Assembly: GCA_028866155.1 (NCBI GenBank) | Contig: JAGWIT010000025.1 | Coordinates: 1 to 12,926 of the forward strand | Source: Patescibacteria group bacterium | GTDB lineage: Bacteria > Patescibacteriota > Minisyncoccia > Phycocordibacterales > SBAW01 | Direction: 5' to 3' | Length of the DNA stretch: 12,926 bases | Shown: in pieces, positions 1 to 8,672 of the stretch | Position numbering within the stretch: the first letter of the stretch is position 1 | Layout of the letters: each line of letters opens with the position of its first letter | Notes under the pieces: generated by a model | Told to the model about the DNA's origin: nothing | The model's input: the letters and a program-made list of their open reading frames with translations, nothing else | Databases searched by the model: none | Made by a program: the position numbers and the translations under genes

Positions 1-567
1 GTCACCGTGTCAAAAGAGCAAGTCGCGCTCGGTGCCGAGCTTACCAAAGGTTTGCCAGTTAAAATTTTATTGCAGGATTACCGCGGCATCGAAGGCGCCT
101 TCGACAAGATAGTTTCCATCGGTATGTTCGAACATGTCGGCCACAAAAATTACCCTACGTTCATGCGCGTTGTGCGCGAGCATCTCCACGATGACGGATT
201 ATTTTTGCTCCACACTATCGGCGGCAACTTCTCGGGGCTTAACGCTGACCCGTGGATAGACAAATATATCTTCCCGGGGGGCATCTTGCCTGGAGTCAAA
301 CACATAGCCTCGGCAGTAGAAAAAGTTTTTGTGATAGAAGACTGGCAGAACTTCGGCGCCGACTATGACAAAACGCTCATGGCCTGGCAAAAGAACTTTG
401 AATCTCACTGGGGCGAGTTACAAGGAAAGTACAGCGAAAGATTCCACCGGATGTGGAACTACTACCTCCTGTCTTGTGCAGCGTCCTTTCGTGCGCGCGA
501 AAACCAGCTGTGGCAAATAGTCCTTACCAAGCGCGGTGTCCGGGGCGGTTATAAATCGATCCGTTAG
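1..567 (+). CDS. cfa: Cyclopropane-fatty-acyl-phospholipid synthase, C-terminal part (5' end outside window)
   Basis: This enzyme transfers a methylene group from S-adenosylmethionine onto the double bond of unsaturated acyl chains in membrane phospholipids. The frame is open from base 1 and reads VTVSKEQ, which matches the family's conserved VT-IS-EQ stretch, so the GTG at 7 is an internal valine codon and not a start. About 188 residues are present, roughly half of the usual ~380. Family hallmarks seen are DYR, SIGMFEHVGHKNY, DDGLFLLHTIG, DPWIDKYIFPGG, EDWQNFGADYDKTLMAW and FRARENQLWQ. The Glu of MFEHVG, the His of LLHTIG and the Tyr pair of NYYL correspond to residues that line the bicarbonate/active site in E. 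coli Cfa. The gene ends with TAG and converges on the next gene with a 20-bp gap and no obvious terminator. The family call is firm; the N-terminal half, including the SAM-binding loop and active-site Cys, cannot be inspected. Confidence 0.95.
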   Translation, partial: VTVSKEQVALGAELTKGLPVKILLQDYRGIEGAFDKIVSIGMFEHVGHKNYPTFMRVVREHLHDDGLFLLHTIGGNFSGLNADPWIDKYIFPGGILPGVKHIASAVEKVFVIEDWQNFGADYDKTLMAWQKNFESHWGELQGKYSERFHRMWNYYLLSCAASFRARENQLWQIVLTKRGVRGGYKSIR

Positions 568-587
568 ACTATTCTTCGTCATTATTT

Positions 588-3500
588 CTAAATCTCCTGC
601 ACGCTCGGCACCAGGGTCGCATTGGTGGTCGCCGAAGTGGTAGCCTGTCCGTTGCCGCAGGAGAGGGTAAAGGAGGTGATCTGGGTGATGGGGTTGGTCG
701 TGGCAGAGCCGCTCCAGGTTGGCTGGCTGTTCCACGCTATTTGCCCCGAAGCGGGGACGGGAACGATGCTGCAGGAAATGCCCGCAATCATGCCGTCTAT
801 CTCCCAGTTGAGAGTGGAGGCGCTTCCGCTGCGCACCCGGCTCGCGGGGATGAAGTACCTGATGCCGGGGAGCGAAGAGAGTGGGTTGATGACAAGCGGG
901 GATTGGGTTACCCCGGTGGGACACGTCAGCGAGTAGGAGCCTGCGGTGACGCCGGTTTGACCGCTTGCAGTAACGTTGGTGCTTCCGCTCCCGGAGTTTG
1001 AGACCGCGCCTCCTCCTCCCGGACAGCACCAAGTGACCGTTGCAGGGGCGTTGGAGGAGTTTGAGTCGAGCTCGCAGGAGGTGGTACAGGAGCCGGGAGC
1101 AGCCTTATTAGTGCCGGTGGTGCATTGGAGGTTTAGGGAGACGGTGGCGGAGACGACTGGCGTATAAGTAATGACAATGATGCCCGGCCAGCCAGCCCCG
1201 CTGACCGGGGTCGTAACCGAGTTAGAGGAAGCGCCGCCGCCTCCGCCGCCGTATAAACCGCCGGCCCCGGCCACGTCGCTGTTCTTGCCCGAGCCACCGC
1301 CTCCTCCCGAGCCGTCAGAAGCATCCCACTCTGTTCCGTTTCCGCCTGTATGTCCCGCGGTGCCTGTTCCGCTTGCTGCACTGCCTCCGCCGCCGCCAAG
1401 ACCTGCGTCTGCCGAACCACCTGCGCCGGGGAGGTTGGATACATCCACGCCTTGATTTCCGTCTCCGTTTAGCCCCGCTGCGCCGCCGCCGCCGGCGGAA
1501 GCTTGGCTCCCCGTTGCGGCGGTGGCATTACCGCCGCGTCCGCCTGAATGTTTAGTGCCGCCGGGGGCATACCCCGAAGTTGCTGCGCCGCCCGCGCCGC
1601 CGTTTTCGGTTCCAGACGACTGTGTTCCGCCGCCGGCGCCACCGCCCTTGGCGCCTACCGCCGTGCCGCTGGTCGGAAACGCTGTAGCATTGAACCACGT
1701 ATCGCCTCCCACGCTGCCTTGTGCGGCGGTGCTGGTGTTGTGCGATGGGCCGCCGGTCCCTACTTGCCACGTGGCGGTAGTCACTCCCGGATTTGCAAAC
1801 GTAAAGTTCGATATTTTGGAGTACCCACCGGCGCCGCCGCCCGAAGCTACGGCCGCACCAGTGCTGCCATTATAGTGGGCTGCCGCGCCACTACCACCAG
1901 CCCCGATGACCTCGATGGTGTTGTTGGCGTTGTTCCAATCAGCGGGCGAAGTGAAGGTTTGGTTGCTGCCTGTTGGGGAGGTGAGATATATTTTCTTTAC
2001 CGCGGCGAGCGTATACGTCGTTGCGCTCGTCAGTGGCCAGGTGATGCCCGAGTTCATGCTGTTGTCGGTAATCCAGTACGGCAGCGAGTAGGCTTGAAAC
2101 GGCAGATTGTTGGCCACGGGAGCGGAGTAGATGGTTTCGGAAAGTTGTCCGTTGGAGGCGGCGCCACCAATGAGATACATGGCATTGCCGACGACAATAG
2201 GCGCGCCGGAGGCACCCGCACCCGTGCCGGTACCGAGCGTTACGTCTGTTAGCCACGAGCTGAGATTGCTCATGCTTGCGTGTTGCACGGTGCCTACCCA
2301 GGTCGAGCCGTTAGTCGTGCCGCCGATTGAATAGACAGTCGAACCTGCGATAATAATATCGGGAAGCGCCAGTGTCGTCGGGAAACTATTGTTGCAGGTC
2401 CAAGCTCCGAGACTTGCAAGAGAGGCCGTACAGATATTTTTAGTATACACGGCGGATGTTCCCGCAACGATGCCGCCAAAGAGATAGACATTGCCGTTGT
2501 AAATGGCGACGCCCGACCTTGCAACCGGCGAGGCAGCGGGCAGCGAGCTAACGGGCGCCCAGCTTGTTGGTGCCTGGTCGGATGCCCTCCAAATGGAGGG
2601 AGTATAGGAAGAAGTCGCGGTTTCGCCGCCAAAGAAATAGAGGTTGTCGCCAATAACGGCGAAGTTTTGCCAAATTACCGGAGCGCCAAGCGTCGCAAGC
2701 GAGACGCCCGTGTCGCTCCAATTGAGCGGGTTGGAAACAGGGGCTGTGTATATCTCTCCATTCCACGCCGTACCGGCTGTGTTTGTCATGCCGCCGAAGA
2801 GGAAGATGTTGCTGCCGACGACAGCGACCGCTCCGCCGCCACGTATGGTGGGAAGCGTGCCCACATTGCTCCAGTTGCCGGGATCTGATATCGGTGCGCG
2901 CGAGATGACGTTGGTGTAGCCGGTGGTGCCGTCGCTCCCGCCGAAACGATATATATAATTACCGACGATGACCGGCATGCTGTAGCCCAAGGGTGCGCTT
3001 GCCGGCAAAGTGCCTACATTTGTCCAGCTTGTCATGTCGGTGGTGCCACCGCCGCTTGAGGCAGGAGATGGGGTGATGCTTGATGTGCCGGGAACCGCAT
3101 ATGGCGCTTCCCAGGTGACGGTTGAGGTAGAGTTGGAGTTGACCGAGGTTGGATTGGCAGAGACGGTGAGAGGAGTTGTCACGGTAATGGTTACCGATTG
3201 TCCGTAAGAACTCGACGAGGGATACGCAGAAGTGGTTATGTATGGTTTGAAGGTATACGTTCCTGCGGATGCCGGGGTAAAGGTGTAAGTATAGCTGGTG
3301 ACCACGTTGTTGGAGTAGCCGGGGATGGTAAACTCGCTGCCTGTCAGCGGGACTTCGTTTAAAGATGCGCCGGTGAGAGTGTCGCCACTGCCGACCGTAT
3401 ACCCTGCGCGCACAACAGTCGACTGTCCAACCATGATATTTCCCGAATCGGCTGAAATGGTAAGGGTCGGAGTAGGCAGTAGGACCGTCAATGTAACAGG

Positions 3501-3962
3501 AGCGCACGGGCAAAAAGGACGCCCGCTAAGGTCGTTGGCACAATACTCAAACTTGTCCGTCTGCGTTGGCGGAGGTGAGACGGCTTCTGAACCGCTATAT
3601 GCGGTATACGAAGTCCATCCGTATGAATCAGAAACGTTCCCCGCATAGGTGTCATAAGAATAGTTCCAAGTGACCGTAGGGGTCACGCCGCTACCTTCGG
3701 TTATGGTCGTTGTGGAAATAGACAAGCTACAGGTGCCGCTCCCGCCGTTGCCATTACAGTTTCCATTTAGCCAGCAACTAAACCACGACGCCGTCTGCGA
3801 AGCGGGCGAGAGGTTTGCGCGCGAGAGTACATTTTGCGTGCGCACGCCGCCGCTTAACAAAAGCGCTACTAAAATCAAAGCGGCCAAGCCGCCGCAAAAG
3901 GACGCAAGTGTTTTTAATTGTCTTTGGGAAAGAGAGTGCAGTTTCTTGAGCAGGTCGTCCAT
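588..3962 (-). CDS. Giant membrane-anchored surface protein: Ig-like, kelch propeller and glycine-rich domains
   Basis: This is a 1124-residue protein of unknown specific function, probably displayed on the cell surface. Residues 19-38 form one hydrophobic segment after a basic N-terminus, suggesting a signal anchor with the bulk outside. Residues 75-165 and 166-262 look like beta-sandwich modules. Residues 310-615 hold six kelch-type repeats about 51 residues apart; each has a hydrophobic strand ending in FGG or IGG (near 340, 390, 445, 496, 547 and 599) and an upstream W motif such as SWTNVGTLP, so a six-bladed propeller is expected. Residues 680-936 are a glycine-rich domain opening with NNTIEVIGAGG and closing with GIIVITYTP, as in phage tail-fibre and CPR surface proteins. 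The C-terminal ~185 residues are two Cys-containing beta modules. There is no sortase motif. It may be an adhesin or a carbohydrate- or protein-binding appendage. The ATG at 3962 is chosen because the anchor segment follows directly. It is a separate unit 63 bp downstream of recA. Confidence 0.85.
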   Translation of the reverse strand: MDDLLKKLHSLSQRQLKTLASFCGGLAALILVALLLSGGVRTQNVLSRANLSPASQTASWFSCWLNGNCNGNGGSGTCSLSISTTTITEGSGVTPTVTWNYSYDTYAGNVSDSYGWTSYTAYSGSEAVSPPPTQTDKFEYCANDLSGRPFCPCAPVTLTVLLPTPTLTISADSGNIMVGQSTVVRAGYTVGSGDTLTGASLNEVPLTGSEFTIPGYSNNVVTSYTYTFTPASAGTYTFKPYITTSAYPSSSSYGQSVTITVTTPLTVSANPTSVNSNSTSTVTWEAPYAVPGTSSITPSPASSGGGTTDMTSWTNVGTLPASAPLGYSMPVIVGNYIYRFGGSDGTTGYTNVISRAPISDPGNWSNVGTLPTIRGGGAVAVVGSNIFLFGGMTNTAGTAWNGEIYTAPVSNPLNWSDTGVSLATLGAPVIWQNFAVIGDNLYFFGGETATSSYTPSIWRASDQAPTSWAPVSSLPAASPVARSGVAIYNGNVYLFGGIVAGTSAVYTKNICTASLASLGAWTCNNSFPTTLALPDIIIAGSTVYSIGGTTNGSTWVGTVQHASMSNLSSWLTDVTLGTGTGAGASGAPIVVGNAMYLIGGAASNGQLSETIYSAPVANNLPFQAYSLPYWITDNSMNSGITWPLTSATTYTLAAVKKIYLTSPTGSNQTFTSPADWNNANNTIEVIGAGGSGAAAHYNGSTGAAVASGGGAGGYSKISNFTFANPGVTTATWQVGTGGPSHNTSTAAQGSVGGDTWFNATAFPTSGTAVGAKGGGAGGGTQSSGTENGGAGGAATSGYAPGGTKHSGGRGGNATAATGSQASAGGGGAAGLNGDGNQGVDVSNLPGAGGSADAGLGGGGGSAASGTGTAGHTGGNGTEWDASDGSGGGGGSGKNSDVAGAGGLYGGGGGGASSNSVTTPVSGAGWPGIIVITYTPVVSATVSLNLQCTTGTNKAAPGSCTTSCELDSNSSNAPATVTWCCPGGGGAVSNSGSGSTNVTASGQTGVTAGSYSLTCPTGVTQSPLVINPLSSLPGIRYFIPASRVRSGSASTLNWEIDGMIAGISCSIVPVPASGQIAWNSQPTWSGSATTNPITQITSFTLSCGNGQATTSATTNATLVPSVQEI
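1155..1925 (-). repeat. Glycine-rich low-complexity coding segment
   Basis: Codons 680-936 of the giant surface protein encode dense Gly, Ala and Ser runs such as SDGSGGGGGSG and GGLYGGGGGGASS. On the plus strand this appears as repeated GCCGCC and CCTCCG triplets. The bounding motifs IEVIGAGGSGA and PGIIVITYTP mark a structured glycine-rich domain and not a random expansion. The triplet repetition makes the segment prone to length variation. Confidence 0.75.
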
Positions 3963-3985
3963 ATACCGGTATATACCTAGTATAT
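3961..3985. promoter_or_regulatory. Phased repeats and palindromes over the start of the giant surface-protein gene
   Basis: The heptamer ATATACC occurs twice in direct orientation exactly 10 bp apart (3961 and 3971). The first copy is part of a perfect 14-bp palindrome (ATATACC then GGTATAT) that overlaps the ATG at 3962-3960. The second belongs to ATATAC-CTA-GTATAT (3971-3985). On the minus strand a TATACT hexamer within this block could be a -10 element giving a very short leader; no convincing -35 is present. The arrangement looks like an operator that would occlude both promoter and ribosome binding. The function is inferred. Confidence 0.4.
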
Positions 3986-4005
3986 GCGCTCACGCACGGT
4001 TTGCG

Positions 4006-4018
4006 GGGGACTATCCCC
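4006..4018 (-). other. Small hairpin after recA
   Basis: GGGGA and TCCCC flank a 3-nt loop, starting 8 nt after the recA stop codon. No U-tract follows on the minus strand, so it is not a canonical rho-independent terminator. It could protect the 3' end of the recA mRNA or attenuate readthrough into the giant surface-protein gene 63 bp further on. Confidence 0.3.
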
Positions 4019-4025
4019 AGTCCTG

Positions 4026-5105
4026 CTACTCCTTTTCTACTTCGCTTTCGTCCTCGCTCGCGCCCGTAACTTTTGCGCCGGCTATCGCCACTTCGGCCAG
4101 CCGCTTTTTGATTTCTTTAAGCACTTCGTTGGCAACTTTTTTGTTCTCGCGGAGGTACGTGCGCGACGCGTCATAGCCGCGGCCCAATTTTTCCTCTCCA
4201 AAGGAGTAGGAACTCCCGCTTTTGTGCACCACGCCGAGGCTCTCGCCAAGCGCCAAAAGCTCACCCTCTTTTGAAACGCCTTCGTTGTACATCAAGTCGA
4301 ACTCGGTCTTGCGGAAGGGAGCCGCGACCTTGTTCTTGACGACCTTCACGCGGTGGCGTCCGCCCACGACCTCTTCGCCTTTTTTGATCTGCGCGATGCG
4401 GCGGATATCTAGCCTAACCGAGGTGTAAAATTTTAAAGCCTTGCCGCCGGTCGTCGTCTCGGGGTTGCCGAACATCACGCCTATCTGCATGCGGATCTGG
4501 TTGATGAAGATAACGATTGTTTTGCTCTTGGCGGTTATCGCGGTCAGTTTGCGCAGAGCCTGCGACATGAGCCGCGCTTGTTTGCCTACTTGATGGGAGC
4601 CCATGTCCCCTTCTATCTCGTCTTTTGGCGTGAGCGCGGCGACCGAGTCGATAACGACGATGTCGATTTTACCCGAGCGCACCAGCGACTCCACAATCTC
4701 GAGCGCCTGCTCGCCGGTGTCCGGCTGGGAGACAAGAAGATCATTGATGTTGACGCCGATTTTGCGCGCGTACTCGGGGTCAAGCGCGTGCTCTGCGTCG
4801 ATGAACGCGCAGATGCCGCCTTTTTTTTGCGCTTCGGCAATCGCGTGGAGCGTTAAAGTCGTTTTGCCCGATGATTCGGGGCCATAAATTTCGATAATGC
4901 GGCCGCGCGGGTAGCCGCCGATGCCCAAAGCCCAGTCAAGGCCTATGGAGCCCGACGGTATGACATCGACGTCGACCTTCGGCGCATCGCCGAGCTTTTG
5001 TATGGCCTCGTCGCCGAACTTCGTTTTAATTTCGCGGATAGCGGCGTCTATCGCGGCACTGTCCCTCTTCGTTTCTTTTGCTTCGGTCTTTTTTGCTTTG
5101 GCCAT
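4026..5105 (-). CDS. recA: RecA recombinase
   Basis: This ATP-dependent DNA strand-exchange protein forms filaments on single-stranded DNA for recombinational repair and acts as co-protease in SOS induction where LexA exists. It has 359 residues, close to the usual ~350. An N-terminal Lys-rich helix (1-30) precedes the core. Walker A GPESSGKTT is at 75-83, the IDAEHALDPEYA motif carrying the catalytic glutamate is near 102-113, Walker B IVVIDSVAAL is at 149-158, loop L1 lies near 163-180, and loop L2 (INQIRMQIGVMFGNPETTTGG region) is at 201-221. The C-terminal lobe ends in a short acidic tail (EDESEVEKE), as expected. The L1 stretch GDMGSHQVGKQARLM differs from the common GEMGDSHVG form. No intein is present. 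The ATG at 5105 is preceded by a weak AGAAAG 5 nt upstream. It lies 41 bp downstream of the small Ig-like gene, with a palindrome in the gap. Confidence 0.98.
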   Translation of the reverse strand: MAKAKKTEAKETKRDSAAIDAAIREIKTKFGDEAIQKLGDAPKVDVDVIPSGSIGLDWALGIGGYPRGRIIEIYGPESSGKTTLTLHAIAEAQKKGGICAFIDAEHALDPEYARKIGVNINDLLVSQPDTGEQALEIVESLVRSGKIDIVVIDSVAALTPKDEIEGDMGSHQVGKQARLMSQALRKLTAITAKSKTIVIFINQIRMQIGVMFGNPETTTGGKALKFYTSVRLDIRRIAQIKKGEEVVGGRHRVKVVKNKVAAPFRKTEFDLMYNEGVSKEGELLALGESLGVVHKSGSSYSFGEEKLGRGYDASRTYLRENKKVANEVLKEIKKRLAEVAIAGAKVTGASEDESEVEKE

Positions 5106-5125
5106 ATATGCTTTCTTTTTATATT

Positions 5126-5145
5126 AAAATAAGCAAGCTTATTTT
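5126..5145. promoter_or_regulatory. Perfect 20-bp palindrome between orf113 and recA
   Basis: On the minus strand, 9-bp arms AAAATAAGC and GCTTATTTT flank a central TT. It starts directly after the TAA of the small Ig-like gene and ends 20 bp before the recA ATG. A TTTAAT hexamer inside its right arm (5128-5123) could be the recA -10 element. Two readings compete: an operator controlling recA, or an AU-rich stem capped by a G(CUUG)C tetraloop acting as a weak terminator or processing site. The arms have only two G/C pairs each, which favours the protein-binding reading. Confidence 0.45.
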
Positions 5146-5146
5146 T

Positions 5147-5484
5147 TTATGCGTTAGGACAATAATTTAAAACGTTTATCGAAACCGATTTGACGGCTCG
5201 CCGCCCAAACCGGTCGGTGGCCGCAACGGTCAGTACTGTAACGCCCGGCGGGAGCGAAAGCAACTCCGAAAAATGCCCCTGCTCGTCGGTATGCGAAGGC
5301 TTGTCGTTTATTGACAAAAAGGAGATGTTTTCAGCCTCGCCGGCGATTATGACGCCCGTTGTTGAGGTGGCGCTGCCGTTTTTTGGCATATCAATGGTGA
5401 TGACCGGTCCCTCGATGAGTTTGCGCGCCTCAAAGAGCCCGTAGCCGACAATGCCGATGATCACAAGGGCGATGAACAGGCGCT

Positions 5485-5488
<4 letters not shown>
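5147..5488 (-). CDS. Small membrane-anchored Ig-like protein coupled to ftsK
   Basis: This is a 113-residue protein I cannot assign to a named family. Residues 4-19 (LFIALVIIGIVGYGLF) form an N-terminal signal-anchor helix. Residues 28-108 fit one extracytoplasmic beta-sandwich of the bacterial Ig / glucodextranase-B type: PVITIDMPKNGSATSTTGVIIAGEA resembles its opening strands, followed by an INDKPSHTDEQGHF turn and the LPPGVTVLTVAATDRFGR strand pair typical of such folds. Its ATG shares an ATGA with the ftsK stop, so translation is probably coupled and the two proteins co-produced. recA follows after 41 bp. It may be an accessory envelope factor at the division site, suggested only by its position; no catalytic residues are visible. 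Confidence 0.8.
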
Positions 5489-7701
<2,213 letters not shown>

Positions 7702-7716
7702 GTGCACATAATACCA
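7702..7716 (-). promoter_or_regulatory. Extended -10 promoter placing ftsK transcription start at its ATG
   Basis: On the minus strand TG-G-TATTAT (7716-7708) matches the extended -10 pattern TGnTATAAT with one mismatch. Six bases then lead to the ATG at 7701, so the expected start of transcription (about 7 nt after the -10) coincides with the start codon. No good -35 is visible, which extended -10 promoters tolerate. This predicts a leaderless ftsK mRNA. Confidence 0.45.
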
Positions 7717-7756
7717 CTTAAGTAGTGCTTGCAGGCCGCGCGCTTCGGCGGTACTC

Positions 7757-7781
7757 TATAAGACAAGGATAGTGTCTTATA
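7757..7781. promoter_or_regulatory. 25-bp inverted repeat in the ftsK/regulator divergent region (candidate operator)
   Basis: Perfect 9-bp arms TATAAGACA (7757-7765) and TGTCTTATA (7773-7781) flank a 7-bp spacer. A third related half-site, TATAAAAGACA, follows at 7795-7805 and overlaps a TATAAA hexamer that could be the -10 of the regulator gene. There is no T-tract on either side, so it is more likely a dimer-binding operator than a terminator. The divergent winged-helix regulator is the natural candidate ligand; this is an inference. Confidence 0.5.
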
Positions 7782-7829
7782 AAGAATCAATTTTTATAAA
7801 AGACATTAAGGGACACTAAAAAAACACAT

Positions 7830-8549
7830 ATGCCGGACAGGAATAAAAAATTTCATGAATTAGCTTTAAAATCAGTCCTTTTTAAAGGACGCAGTAGTTT
7901 GTATTTTTGTTATCTTAAATCCGAAAAAATAGCCCATGTGCTGGCGATGCTTGATGTACGGAGTGCTTTGTCAGAGACAAAATCGTCCGGAGAGTTGGTG
8001 CATTTGTCTGCCGCTTTGCCGCAAACCATTGCGCATTTTGCCGCCGGTGAGGTTGACTTGGCCGCAGTGCTTGCAGAGATATTCTCTCTCCTTTCGACCA
8101 TACATCTGGCTGCCACTCGCGCGATACTCAGCAAAGAAAATGCTTCTATTATATGCGCAGAATATGAACAACTGGCGCAAAAGTTGTCAGAAGGCATGCA
8201 ACTTTCGCCGTTCGTTTCTTCCGACGACTTTTCGGTGCCCGCATTGCCTATGGAGGAAGCCTTGCCCCTGCCTTCACCGGCGTTTAAGGAGCTCGGTGCC
8301 GCACTGAGGCCATTAAAGGACTCTAAAGGACAAAAAAGTGATAAAGGACAAAATCCGGCCGCACAAGAGAGAGTGTCCTTGATACTAGACCTTGTCCGAA
8401 AGAATAAAAGCCTCTCTATTAAGGATATTTCTAGGGTTATCAAAGGTTGCAGCGAAAAGACCATCCAGCGTGAGCTAGCGGCCCTTATAAGCCAAGGATT
8501 GGTCCGCAAGGAAGGCGAGCGCCGCTGGAGTGTTTATATGCCCACCTAG
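7830..8549 (+). CDS. Winged-helix transcriptional regulator, CPR-type
   Basis: This 239-residue protein has a C-terminal winged helix at about 180-237: an opening helix RVSLILDLVRK, then SIKDISRVIKGCSEKTIQRELAALISQG as the helix-turn-helix, then a wing VRKEGERRWSVY. From memory, the CSEKTIQREL and GERRW motifs recur in small regulators of Parcubacteria and related CPR lineages; I know no proven target. Residues 1-125 are predicted mostly helical (KSEKIAHVLAMLDV and later helices) and may mediate dimerisation. Residues 130-178 are a Pro/Ser/Lys linker containing the near-repeat DSKGQKSDKGQ. The ATG at 7830 has no clear Shine-Dalgarno. The gene faces away from ftsK across a palindromic region, the usual layout of an autoregulated repressor. 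Repeated AAAGGAC elements lie inside its coding sequence. Confidence 0.8.
   Translation: MPDRNKKFHELALKSVLFKGRSSLYFCYLKSEKIAHVLAMLDVRSALSETKSSGELVHLSAALPQTIAHFAAGEVDLAAVLAEIFSLLSTIHLAATRAILSKENASIICAEYEQLAQKLSEGMQLSPFVSSDDFSVPALPMEEALPLPSPAFKELGAALRPLKDSKGQKSDKGQNPAAQERVSLILDLVRKNKSLSIKDISRVIKGCSEKTIQRELAALISQGLVRKEGERRWSVYMPT
7875..7890. promoter_or_regulatory. Intragenic palindrome of the AAAGGAC motif
   Basis: 7-bp arms GTCCTTT and AAAGGAC flank a central TT, 45 bp inside the regulator gene. The arm is the same heptamer that recurs in direct orientation at 8315, 8325 and 8343 in the same gene. Its position just downstream of the start would suit a roadblock-type autoregulatory site. Confidence 0.4.
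8313..8353 (+). repeat. Three direct AAAGGAC repeats in the linker-coding region of the regulator
   Basis: TTAAAGGACT, CTAAAGGACA and ATAAAGGACA have their cores at 8315, 8325 and 8343, spaced 10 and 18 bp. They encode part of the Lys/Gly/Gln-rich linker (KDSKGQKSDKGQ). An opposite-strand copy, TGTCCTT, lies at 8374-8380. The shared core resembles the TATAAGACA arms upstream of the gene (7 of 9 positions for TAAAGGACA), so these may be binding sites embedded in coding sequence. Confidence 0.45.
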
Positions 8550-8611
8550 ATGTCAAGGTTAGTTGGCCCGGTAGTTTGACCCCTTTTACTCAATCGTGTA
8601 TGCTCCCAGCC

Positions 8612-8645
8612 GTGGATAGACACCCTTTATCCACAACGTTTTTTT
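8612..8645 (+). terminator. Probable rho-independent terminator of the regulator gene; contains a DnaA-box sequence
   Basis: Arms GTGGATA (8612-8618) and TATCCAC (8628-8634) flank a 9-nt loop, and seven T residues follow at 8639-8645 after a 4-nt gap. It lies 62 bp after the regulator stop. The right arm also contains TTATCCACA (8627-8635), the consensus DnaA box, with a weaker inverted match in the left arm. The terminator reading is preferred because of the T-run and location. Confidence 0.5.
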
Positions 8646-8672
8646 GCATGCCCTTCCATATGAGCCTATACT
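8644..8672 (+). promoter_or_regulatory. Candidate promoter for the S-layer-like gene
   Basis: TTGCAT (8644-8649) and TATACT (8667-8672) are separated by 17 bp, matching sigma-70 -35 (4/6) and -10 (5/6) elements. Transcription from about 8679 would give a leader of roughly 325 nt. The -10 lies within an inverted repeat (GAGCCTA 8662-8668, TAGGCTC 8679-8685) that may be an operator. A consensus TTGACA at 8705-8710 has no convincing -10 at the right spacing. Confidence 0.35.

Noticed and set aside
7..9. GTG as start of the first gene
   Set aside because: The frame is open upstream to base 1 and the protein aligns to the middle of Cfa, so the gene begins outside the window.
1171..2252. Long plus-strand frames opposite the glycine-rich and kelch-coding segment
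   Set aside because: They are Pro/Ala/Arg-rich mirror frames of a GC-rich, codon-biased minus-strand gene and resemble no family.
3961..3985. dif site for FtsK/XerCD
   Set aside because: The palindrome lacks the asymmetric XerC/XerD arms and 6-bp centre pattern and sits over a start codon.
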